In this document: in pieces, positions 3,664-9,989 of the stretch | Layout of the letters: the number at the start of each line of letters is the position of its first letter | Position numbering within the stretch: position 1 is the first letter of the stretch | Assembly (NCBI GenBank): GCA_017608545.1 | Contig: JAFCFQ010000008.1 | Span: 1 to 9,989 of the forward strand | DNA from: Candidatus Aenigmatarchaeota archaeon | GTDB lineage: Archaea > Aenigmatarchaeota > Aenigmatarchaeia > Aenigmatarchaeales > Aenigmatarchaeaceae | Direction: 5' to 3' | Length of the DNA stretch: 9,989 bases | Notes under the pieces: model-generated | Databases searched by the model: none | Told to the model about the DNA's origin: nothing | Seen by the model: the letters and a program-made list of their open reading frames with translations, nothing else | Translations under genes and position numbers: made by a program

Positions 3664-4425
3664 ATGATAAAATCAATAATTCATGCTGGTGGAGAATCAA
3701 CAAGATTAAGGGAAATTTTTAATGGTCCAAAACCTTTAGCTCCGATAGAAGATTATCCTTTATTATGGTTCCATTTACAACCTTTGTTAAAATCTAAAAT
3801 AATATCTGAATATATTTTTACTTTAAGGCATAAATCTAAGTTAGTTCAAGAGTATATAGAAAAATTAAAAAATAAATTTAACATTTCAACATCTTTCATA
3901 ATAGAACCTAGACCATTAGGAAGGGCTGGTGTAATAAAACTTGGAATAGAAAATGGAATTATAGATGTAGAAGCTTCTTATTTAATGTCTCATCCAGATG
4001 ATTTGATACCCATTAATATTAAAGAACTATATGATTATGCTTTTGATGTTGAAAGAAAAGGTAAATCCTTGATAATGGTAATGGCAAAACATGCCCCAAA
4101 CCCGTTCGGAATAGGTATAACAAGAAAAATAGGAGATGTAATTGAGTTAAAATATTTTAAAGAGAAACCAGAACTTCCTCTCATAGATAATCATTATACT
4201 AATACGGGAATGATGTTATTTTTACCAGAAGCAATGAAAGAATTTAAAAATGTTTCTTTAGACAAATTTACTCATCCAGAACATGAAATTGTTCCTAGAT
4301 TAGTTAGACAGAATAAAGTTGCTGTTTTTCTTGTAGATAGATGGATTTCGGTTAATTATGCGTCAGACTATAAAAATGTTTTAAATTTAGGAAAAAATAA
4401 ACTGCTAGAATTTCTAAAAGTTTAA
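3664..4425 (+). CDS. Sugar-phosphate nucleotidyltransferase-like protein (NTP_transferase family)
   Basis: The 253-aa single-domain Rossmann-like protein resembles glucose-1-phosphate thymidylyltransferase and mannose-1-phosphate guanylyltransferase. Visible motifs are the N-terminal HAGGESTRLR loop (7-16), GPKPLAPI (21-28), EPRPLGRAG (81-89), SHPDDLIPIN (109-118) in place of the usual GD-x-hydrophobic metal site, EKPE (167-170), NTGMMLF (180-186) and W227 followed by NYASDY. The family joins a nucleoside triphosphate to a sugar-1-phosphate; the specific sugar and base cannot be read here. The start is set at ATG 3664 because the extra upstream residues are hydrophobic, precede the beta1 strand and would overlap the divergent gene. 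The nucleotide-binding loop is unusual: AGGES instead of AGGxG. It has no left-handed beta-helix domain. Its stop shares the TTAA with the fibrillarin-like gene. Confidence 0.82.
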   Translation: MIKSIIHAGGESTRLREIFNGPKPLAPIEDYPLLWFHLQPLLKSKIISEYIFTLRHKSKLVQEYIEKLKNKFNISTSFIIEPRPLGRAGVIKLGIENGIIDVEASYLMSHPDDLIPINIKELYDYAFDVERKGKSLIMVMAKHAPNPFGIGITRKIGDVIELKYFKEKPELPLIDNHYTNTGMMLFLPEAMKEFKNVSLDKFTHPEHEIVPRLVRQNKVAVFLVDRWISVNYASDYKNVLNLGKNKLLEFLKV

Positions 4426-5075
4426 AATCTTGCTATAATAAATGCGTGAGCACGCTCATACGGGTCTAAAGTTTTCCAATCTATTATTTTAAATCCAGAC
4501 TCTTTCAATTTTTTTATCTCATTTTTATAAACTTCTCTAGGAGATTTAGTAACATCTATACTTCTAGATTTTATTGCTAGCATCAGATAGCCATTAGGTT
4601 TTAAAAATTCTTTACAATTTCTTATTGCAATTTCTGTTTCATCTGGTTGAGCAATATCACAATAAACAATATCAACTTTTTCTATCCAAAAATATTCTTC
4701 TATTTTTCTTGCATCTGCAATTATGGGGATTATATTTTTGTACTTAGAGCATAAAGGTATCAATTCTTTAAAACATCTTTCAGAAAATTCTATAGCATAA
4801 ATTATACCTTCTTTTCCTATAACATTACTTAAAAAACTACATGTAAAGCCATGAGCAGCTCCTAGATATAATATCTTACTACCTCTTTTAATTGGAAACT
4901 CTTTTATACCTTTTTTTATTGCCGCTGCTGCTTTACTTCTTGTTGGATTCCATAACCTAAATTCCTTTTTATTTAATTTTATCAATTCTTCATCAAATGG
5001 TTTATATCCCGGAATAGGATTCTTAGTTGCGAGTTTATTTTTTATTAAAAATACCTCAGGAAATATTTCTTCCAT
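4422..5075 (-). CDS. flpA: Fibrillarin-like rRNA/tRNA 2'-O-methyltransferase
   Basis: The 217-aa protein has the compact archaeal fibrillarin length. It transfers a methyl group from SAM to ribose 2'-OH at sites chosen by C/D box guide RNAs, in a complex with NOP5 and L7Ae. Visible motifs are the family signature EFRLWNPTRSKAAAAI (38-53), the SAM motif I LGAAHGFT (71-78; usually GAASGTT), AIEFSER (94-100), IIADARK (118-124), DIVYCDIAQP (135-144), LAIKSRSIDVT (166-176) and PYERAHAFI (205-213). K48, D140, K169 and H210 are good candidates for the Lys-Asp-Lys-His catalytic set. It lies near NOP5 (5863-6870), as in many archaea, but a channel gene on the opposite strand lies between them, so the two need separate promoters. 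Its tail overlaps the nucleotidyltransferase gene by four bases. Confidence 0.96.
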   Translation of the reverse strand: MEEIFPEVFLIKNKLATKNPIPGYKPFDEELIKLNKKEFRLWNPTRSKAAAAIKKGIKEFPIKRGSKILYLGAAHGFTCSFLSNVIGKEGIIYAIEFSERCFKELIPLCSKYKNIIPIIADARKIEEYFWIEKVDIVYCDIAQPDETEIAIRNCKEFLKPNGYLMLAIKSRSIDVTKSPREVYKNEIKKLKESGFKIIDWKTLDPYERAHAFIIARF

Positions 5076-5123
5076 TTAGCTCACTTTATAAATTAAGTTA
5101 AATAAATAAATATTAAGATTTTT
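5076..5123. promoter_or_regulatory. Divergent promoter, flpA / RCK channel
   Basis: This 48-base gap holds TATAAA-like sequence for minus (TTTATAA near 5085) and AAATAAATAAATATT for plus. The two starts are too close for long leaders, and no Shine-Dalgarno precedes the channel ATG. Confidence 0.4.
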
Positions 5124-5843
5124 ATGAAAGAAACTGCTCACAAAATGTTTAAAGAAGTAATAGTAGCATTCATAATTGTTATTATACTCATTTTCATTGC
5201 TTCCTTATCTATTAGTTTATATTCGGGAACAAACATTATAAAGGGGTTTGAAGTTACTTTATTTAGAATAATAACAATTGGTGGTGGAGGAACCATAGGA
5301 AATATAATTTACGTCACTTTAATATTCCTTATTTTAGGAATAATTTATTGTATATTTGATAGATTCGTCACTTTAATAACCGAAACACATATAATAGGAG
5401 GTTTTTTAATGGCATTAAAACTTTCATCAATAAAAAATCATTACATAGTTTGCGGTGCAGGCAGAGTTGGTATTCATGTTGCAGAAAAGTTAAAAGAAAT
5501 GAGAGAAAAGTTAGTTTTAATTGATAATAATCCAGAGATTATAAAGCATGTGAGGAAAAGAGGCTTTTTAGTTATTAATGGGGATTGTTTAAAAGAAGAT
5601 GTCTTAAAAAAAGCTCAAATTAAAAAAGCTAAAGGTTTAATAGCTTGCATGGGAAAAGATGATGCAAATGTTTTTCTAGTTTTAACAGCCAAAGACTTAA
5701 ATCCTAGAATAAAAGTTGCCACAAGAGTGAATACTATAGATGCAAAAGGAGAATTTAAAAAAGCAGGAGCAGATATAATAGTTGCACCAGAAGTTTCAGG
5801 TGGTTATGAGTTAGCCGAAAGAATAACAGGGACTAAAAAGTAA
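5124..5843 (+). CDS. Two-TM RCK (TrkA-N) potassium-channel-like protein with an atypical filter
   Basis: The 239-aa protein has the MthK layout without RCK_C: TM1 (about 11-33), a pore-loop region FEVTLFRIITIGGGGTIG (42-59), TM2 (about 60-79), a linker with an internal Met96, and an RCK_N/TrkA-N domain (about 105-230). The RCK_N domain has GAGRVG (111-116), acidic D134 at the end of beta2, INGDCLKEDVL (151-161) and GKDDANVF (177-184). RCK domains bind nucleotides or Ca2+ and gate K+ channels. Where K+ channels have TVGYGD, this one reads TIGGGG (51-56), with Tyr and Asp replaced by Gly, so selectivity may be altered or lost. It lies alone on plus between flpA and NOP5. No Shine-Dalgarno precedes the first ATG, whereas a strong one precedes ATG 5409. 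The channel fold is well supported; conduction is inferred. Confidence 0.88.
   Translation: MKETAHKMFKEVIVAFIIVIILIFIASLSISLYSGTNIIKGFEVTLFRIITIGGGGTIGNIIYVTLIFLILGIIYCIFDRFVTLITETHIIGGFLMALKLSSIKNHYIVCGAGRVGIHVAEKLKEMREKLVLIDNNPEIIKHVRKRGFLVINGDCLKEDVLKKAQIKKAKGLIACMGKDDANVFLVLTAKDLNPRIKVATRVNTIDAKGEFKKAGADIIVAPEVSGGYELAERITGTKK
5396..5411 (+). promoter_or_regulatory. Internal Shine-Dalgarno AGGAGGT and in-frame ATG (Met96)
   Basis: AGGAGGT (5396-5402) precedes an in-frame ATG (5409-5411) by seven bases counted from AGGAGG. Translation from it would give a soluble 144-aa RCK_N protein (residues 96-239). In MthK an internal Met start is known to yield free RCK subunits that complete an octameric gating ring. 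The GGA-GGT could also be plain Gly-Gly codons. Confidence 0.5.
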
Positions 5844-5862
5844 GTTTTACAGACGAGAACAA

Positions 5863-6870
5863 TTAAGAATTTAAAATTTCATTCACTTTTTTCTTATAAT
5901 CTTCTAAAAGTTTTTTAGAAATATCTTTTTTTGTATAAAAATCTGCTCTAGCGGCTAATGTTAATTTGCTAGATAATACTCTTGCAATTTTCCCTTGCAA
6001 TTCTCTTTTTGAAGTCGAGATATCTGGATGTAAGAATAATAATCCAAATCTAGGAGGTTTTTTCTTTCTTTTATCCTTTAAAAATTTAAATAGAGATTTC
6101 TCAGCACCAAGCAATTGAATCGAAGATGATGGCATTTTTGCAAGTTTTTCTAAAGAGCCAGCTAAAGCTAATAGTCTGGCAGCTAATGTACTTCCAAGTA
6201 AAGCATTTAAATTTGGTATTTCTTCAGGAACTATTTTCTCTAAATATTTTTCAACTTTCTTTTTTAATTCATATAATTCTTTTAATTGTTTGGCATATTC
6301 TTGTAAGATTTTTACATCAATTTCTTTTAGTTCCATTCCCATACTTATTTTAAAATCTTTAAAATTACTTCTTTCTCCATGTTCAACAATTAATTCTGCA
6401 AACTTTTCATGATCTTTAACATTAAGTTCAGGATAATGTAATCCATACCATTCTCTCAACCTTTCACTCATTGTATTTAAAATTTTTTCTAAATCATTTA
6501 AAGCAGAAATAGTTTGAATTATTAATTTATCCCTTCTTTCTTTTTTAGATATTTTTAATTTTGTTTTTGCTATTAGAACAGAATTTAAAAATTGATTTAG
6601 CTCAACCTCATTTTTAAAAATTTTATTTTCTAAAACTATTTTTCTAAAATTCTCTCTAAAATATTTTGTTGCTTTATTTGGCTGTTCTATAACTAAATCT
6701 TTAAATTCATTTTTAATCTCTTGAAGTTCTGAAAAAGTTTCTCCGTTTTCAAATTTTTCTAATTTTTTGGCAATCTCTTCTGGATTTTTGTCGAAATATT
6801 TAAATTTTACTAACTTATTTTTTTCATTAAATATAAATATTCCGACAGGATTTATAGTAAGGTAATGCAT
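5863..6870 (-). CDS. nop5: NOP5/Nop56-family C/D box RNP core protein
   Basis: The 335-aa protein has the usual archaeal NOP5 architecture: an N-terminal fibrillarin-binding domain (1 to about 110), a long charged coiled-coil-forming helical region (about 112-215) that dimerises NOP5, and a Nop RNA-binding domain (about 215-325). Family signatures are LLGSTLAARLLALAGSL (224-240), the hallmark GAEKSLFKFL (255-264), PRFGLLFLHPDI (273-284), GKIARVLSSKLTLAARADF (293-311). It bridges fibrillarin to L7Ae-bound guide RNA for 2'-O-methylation of rRNA and tRNA. It lacks the long Lys-rich tail of some eukaryotic homologues. It lies one gene away from fibrillarin on the same strand and diverges from S17e. 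No Shine-Dalgarno precedes ATG 6870, so leaderless translation is likely. Confidence 0.96.
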   Translation of the reverse strand: MHYLTINPVGIFIFNEKNKLVKFKYFDKNPEEIAKKLEKFENGETFSELQEIKNEFKDLVIEQPNKATKYFRENFRKIVLENKIFKNEVELNQFLNSVLIAKTKLKISKKERRDKLIIQTISALNDLEKILNTMSERLREWYGLHYPELNVKDHEKFAELIVEHGERSNFKDFKISMGMELKEIDVKILQEYAKQLKELYELKKKVEKYLEKIVPEEIPNLNALLGSTLAARLLALAGSLEKLAKMPSSSIQLLGAEKSLFKFLKDKRKKKPPRFGLLFLHPDISTSKRELQGKIARVLSSKLTLAARADFYTKKDISKKLLEDYKKKVNEILNS

Positions 6871-6912
6871 AAATTTATTTATTACATATAAGAATAAAAG
6901 GTTACGGTAATT
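6871..6912. promoter_or_regulatory. Divergent promoter, nop5 / S17e
   Basis: A 42-base gap serves two opposite starts. Plus has AAAAGGT (6896-6902) as a modest Shine-Dalgarno ten bases before ATG 6913. TATTTATTACATATAAG supplies A/T-rich core sequence for minus. Both leaders must be very short. Confidence 0.4.
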
Positions 6913-7104
6913 ATGGGGAGAATAAGAGGAAAGTGGATAAAGAACATAGCCGAGAAATTAGTAGAACAACTTCCAGATAAATTTAGTACAAATTTTGATA
7001 ACAACAAAGAAGTTTTGGAAGAGCTAGGAATAATAGATGATAAGGTTGTTAGGAATAAAATTGCAGGTTATATCATTAGCGTGGTAGAAAAAAAGAAAAG
7101 TTAA
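6913..7104 (+). CDS. rps17e: 30S ribosomal protein S17e (eS17)
   Basis: The 63-aa protein matches archaeal S17e from end to end: MGRIRGKWIKNIAEKL, then a PDKFSTNFDNNKEVLEEL block (21-38) and the highly conserved VRNKIAGYI (46-54). The length is typical of the archaeal protein (about 60-67 residues). It is a small-subunit ribosomal protein found in archaea and eukaryotes and absent from bacteria, so it is strong evidence for the domain of the organism. The start is fixed by the universal MGRIR N-terminus. It diverges from nop5 and its TAA shares the palindrome TTAA (7101-7104) with the IleRS stop. Confidence 0.95.
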   Translation: MGRIRGKWIKNIAEKLVEQLPDKFSTNFDNNKEVLEELGIIDDKVVRNKIAGYIISVVEKKKS

Positions 7105-9941
7105 AATTTTATTCCGAATTCATATTTCTTATCTTCAAACTTAAATTCAGACCTTTTGCCTTCAATATTTCCAAAAACTATTTTACTTCCGGTTAATCCT
7201 TCTATCATTTCTTTTGATTTTTTAAATAAATCTTCTTCTGGTAGATACAAAGTAACTTTATCTTTTATTTTTAATCCTAATTTCTTTCTAAGTGCTTGGA
7301 CATTTCTTGTTAATTCACTTAGTAACCATTCATTTTTTAATTCTTGTGTAGTTTCTGTATTTAAAACGACTTCTAACTCCTTTTCTGAAGTTTCAAATTT
7401 AACTTCCTTAACATTAGCCATTTTTTTGACAATATTTTCTAATGTTTTAAAAGCTTCCTTAATATCTTTTTTTCCTTTAACAGTCAAACTTTTTAATGGA
7501 TATTTTAGTTTTATTCCTTTTTCATGTCTAATTGCATTAGATAATTCAACTATTTTTTTAACAATTTCCATATCTTCTTCTAGTTTTTTATTCATCAATT
7601 TCTTTTCAACTTTTGGCCAATCTGAAAAATGTATACTTTCTATTTTCTCGTTTTTTTTGAAGAAATCTTGATATAAACTTTCTGTGACGAATGGTATAAA
7701 TGGTGCTAAAAGTTTTAATGCTTCTAAAGTCACAATATAAAATGTATAAAGCATAGATTGTTTATTTTTTGAATTCACACCAGGTTTTATATCTTCCCTT
7801 ATTATATGTCCATACCATCTTGATAAATCATTTAAAAAGAAATTTTCTAATTTATTGGCTGCTAAATGTGGTTTTAATTCTTCTAAATCTTTTGTAATTT
7901 CTTGTTTCAAACTTTGAACTCTAGATAATAGCCATTTGCTGGATATATCAAATTCTTTTGGTTTTACCAATTTAAAGTTATTTGCTTCATAGTATGTTTG
8001 TAAAAATTTAACAGTATTGAATAAAATGTTCAAAATCCTTCTAACTTCTTTGGCTGGAGTGTAACCAAATGGCATTGGTTGTCCTGGATTTTGTTTACAA
8101 TACATCCATCTCATTACATCAGCTCCCATTTTTTCTAAAGCTTCATCTGCCCATATAACATTTCCAGCACTTTTATGCATTTCCCTAAGTTTTTCATCAA
8201 GAATCATTCCGTGTGCAAGAACAGATTTGTAAGGTGTTTCACCTTCTAATGTAACAGAAACGAATAAAGTAGCATAAAACCAAAGCCTAACTTGTTCATG
8301 CATCTCTGTTATAAAATCTGCAGGAAACCATTTCTTCCAATAATTTTTATCTTCTAAATATTTTAAAGTTGAAAAGAAAACAACACCAGCATCTAACCAG
8401 CAATCTCCTGTTTCTTCAATTCTTTTCATTTCTTTTCCACATTTAGGACATTTAAGAATAACTTCATCAATCCAAGGTCTATGCAACTCTTTTAATTTAT
8501 CAAAACCTTTTATGGCTTTTTTCTTCAATTCTTTTTTACTTCCTATAACTTCTAAATGACCACATTCACAAATCCAAAATGGTAATGGTAAACCATAATA
8601 TCTTTTTCTAGAAATGTTCCAATCCTTTAAATTTTTGAGCCAATCTAACATACTTTTTTTGGTCCAACTTGGATAGAAAATGACTTTTTCAGCTTCTTTG
8701 ATTAAATTTGGTTTTATTTCTTCAGTAGATATGAACCATTCTTCTCCAGTTCTATAAATTAATTCTTCACCACATCTCCAACAACAGGGATAACTGTGAG
8801 TTATTGTTGTTTCTTTGTATAAAACGTTTCTTTCTCTAAGCTTTTCTAAAACTAACTTATTAGCTTCTTTTGCTGTTTTTCCTTTAAGCCAGCCAGCATC
8901 TTCAGTAAATTTACCATCTTCGTCTATTGGAGATAAAATAGGAAGTTTATATTCTAAACCTAATTGATAGTCTTCTGGACCATGTCCTGGAGCAATATGA
9001 ACTAAACCAGTCCCCTCTTCTATACTTACAAATTCTTCAGATAAAATAACCTTTCCTGTTATGTTCCATTGAATAGGCAATAAATCTTTCATAGGGTTAT
9101 CATATTGAAGTTCAACTAATTCTCTCCCATAGAACGTTTCTAATACTTTATAATTTTTTTCAGGAAATACAGAATCTAAAAGATTTTTTCCAAGTATGAA
9201 CTTTTCTTTATTAACTTTTACTTTAACGTATTCAGCTCCAGGATTTGCAGCAACAGCAACATTAGAGACTAATGTCCAAGGTGTTGTTGTATAAATTAAT
9301 AAGTATTCATCCTTATCTTTTATTTTGAATTTAACATAAATTGCTGGATGTGTTTTTATTTTGTAACCACTTGAAACTTCATGAGATGATAAAGAAGTTC
9401 CACACCTTGGACACCAAGGTAGAACTTTTAAGCCTTTATACAGCCAACCTTTTTCATAACATTTTTTCAGAAAATACCAAACGTATTCTATGTTTTTATC
9501 TGACATGGTTAAGTATGGATTTTTCCAATCCATCCACATTCCTAATTTTTTTGATAAATCCACCCAAATTTTAACATAATCCAATACACTTTTTTTACAT
9601 TTATCCACAAATTTATCAATTCCATATTTTTCAATTTCTTTTTTGTTTTTAAATCCAAGTTCTTTTTCAATTCCTACTTCAACCCATAATCCTTGACAAT
9701 CAAATCCAGGCTGTTTTCTTGTATCAAAACCTTGCATCGTTTTGAATCTTAAATAAAGATCTTTATAAGTTCTTCCCCATGCATGGTGAACTCCCATCGG
9801 ATTATTAGCTGTTGGTGGTCCATCCATAAAAGAGAAAGTTTTATTACCCTTTCTTAGCTCTAAAGATTTCTCTACCAATTTTTTATCTTCCCAAAACTTT
9901 AACATCTTTTTTTCTATTTCTTGAGGGTTATAAGTAGTCAT
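7101..9941 (-). CDS. ileS: Isoleucyl-tRNA synthetase (class I)
   Basis: The 946-aa protein is full length. It charges tRNA-Ile with isoleucine. Order of parts: catalytic Rossmann fold with MDGPPTANNPMG (39-50) and the HIGH-equivalent VHHAWGR (51-57); GFDCQGLWVE (79-88); zinc-type PWCPRCG (175-181); CP1 editing domain (about 190-400) with TTTPWTLVSNVAV (218-230) and GTGLVHIAPGHGPEDY (310-325); CCWRCGEEL (386-394); NISRKRYYGLPLPFW (442-456); ICECG and LKCPKCGK zinc sites (457-461, 496-503); TGDCWLDAG (511-519); KMSKS-equivalent EMHKS (587-591); then the anticodon-binding helical domain. These signatures differ from those I know in M. jannaschii-type archaeal IleRS (HLGTAWNK, GWDMHGLPIE), suggesting a separate clade or transfer. 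The start ATG 9941 has GAGTGATTA upstream. Confidence 0.96.
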   Translation of the reverse strand: MTTYNPQEIEKKMLKFWEDKKLVEKSLELRKGNKTFSFMDGPPTANNPMGVHHAWGRTYKDLYLRFKTMQGFDTRKQPGFDCQGLWVEVGIEKELGFKNKKEIEKYGIDKFVDKCKKSVLDYVKIWVDLSKKLGMWMDWKNPYLTMSDKNIEYVWYFLKKCYEKGWLYKGLKVLPWCPRCGTSLSSHEVSSGYKIKTHPAIYVKFKIKDKDEYLLIYTTTPWTLVSNVAVAANPGAEYVKVKVNKEKFILGKNLLDSVFPEKNYKVLETFYGRELVELQYDNPMKDLLPIQWNITGKVILSEEFVSIEEGTGLVHIAPGHGPEDYQLGLEYKLPILSPIDEDGKFTEDAGWLKGKTAKEANKLVLEKLRERNVLYKETTITHSYPCCWRCGEELIYRTGEEWFISTEEIKPNLIKEAEKVIFYPSWTKKSMLDWLKNLKDWNISRKRYYGLPLPFWICECGHLEVIGSKKELKKKAIKGFDKLKELHRPWIDEVILKCPKCGKEMKRIEETGDCWLDAGVVFFSTLKYLEDKNYWKKWFPADFITEMHEQVRLWFYATLFVSVTLEGETPYKSVLAHGMILDEKLREMHKSAGNVIWADEALEKMGADVMRWMYCKQNPGQPMPFGYTPAKEVRRILNILFNTVKFLQTYYEANNFKLVKPKEFDISSKWLLSRVQSLKQEITKDLEELKPHLAANKLENFFLNDLSRWYGHIIREDIKPGVNSKNKQSMLYTFYIVTLEALKLLAPFIPFVTESLYQDFFKKNEKIESIHFSDWPKVEKKLMNKKLEEDMEIVKKIVELSNAIRHEKGIKLKYPLKSLTVKGKKDIKEAFKTLENIVKKMANVKEVKFETSEKELEVVLNTETTQELKNEWLLSELTRNVQALRKKLGLKIKDKVTLYLPEEDLFKKSKEMIEGLTGSKIVFGNIEGKRSEFKFEDKKYEFGIKF

Positions 9942-9989
9942 TTAATCACTCTATATTTTTAGAATTATAAGATAATTATATTTATATAA
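9942..9989 (-). promoter_or_regulatory. IleRS promoter and ribosome-binding site
   Basis: On the minus strand the window edge carries TTATATAAATATA (about 9977-9989) as a TATA-like core. GAGTGATTA directly precedes ATG 9941; its GTGAT matches part of the archaeal Shine-Dalgarno GGAGGTGAT. This supports both the chosen start and transcription from just outside the coding region. Confidence 0.5.

Noticed and set aside
7156..7671. 171-codon plus-strand open frame within IleRS
   Set aside because: Low-complexity Phe/Ser/Leu shadow opposite a well-conserved synthetase C-terminal domain. The plus open frames at 9341-9574 and 6126-6353 are rejected for the same reason.

Overview
This is a compact, strongly AT-rich archaeal segment. 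The archaeal assignment rests on linked information-processing genes: a fibrillarin-like rRNA 2'-O-methyltransferase, a NOP5-type C/D box RNP core protein, ribosomal protein S17e and a small histone-fold protein. TATA-type promoters, tRNA genes that appear to carry bulge-helix-bulge introns, and no encoded CCA agree with this. The small genes, the short hypothetical proteins and the extreme compaction suggest a DPANN-type lineage (Woesearchaeota, Pacearchaeota or Nanoarchaeota-like). That rank is inferred and was not tested.

Left part (1-2600): the 3' exon of an intron-containing tRNA, probably elongator Met(CAT), is followed by a plus-strand pair: a small hypothetical protein and a cupin-fold protein. 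A minus-strand hypothetical gene comes next; its reading frame is broken at an 8-A run (1008-1015). Then come a 54-residue histone-fold gene with a near-perfect Shine-Dalgarno and two tandem minus-strand paralogs of a two-TM bacterial-PH-domain membrane protein. The paralogs share perfect repeats at both gene ends.

Middle part (2600-5080): a tRNA-Leu(CAA) gene has a 36-nt intron in the anticodon stem rather than at the usual 37/38 site. It is followed by a 143-aa hypothetical gene, a small winged-helix gene diverging from a sugar-nucleotidyltransferase-like gene, and the fibrillarin-like gene.

Right part (5080-9989): a two-TM/RCK potassium-channel-like gene lies on the opposite strand between fibrillarin and NOP5, which are often adjacent in archaea. 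NOP5 diverges from S17e. A full-length isoleucyl-tRNA synthetase with unusual signature motifs fills the rest.

Fibrillarin and NOP5 would work together in the C/D box guide-RNA 2'-O-methylation complex (the third subunit, L7Ae, is not in this window). S17e, IleRS and the tRNAs belong to translation. The most unusual features are: (a) the channel gene, with a non-canonical filter (TIGGGG where K+ channels have TVGYGD) and an internal AGGAGGT plus ATG that could yield a free RCK subunit as in MthK; (b) the anticodon-stem intron in tRNA-Leu; (c) the frame-disrupted gene; (d) the conserved-end, diverged-middle PH duplicates. No mobile element, CRISPR array or integrase was seen.
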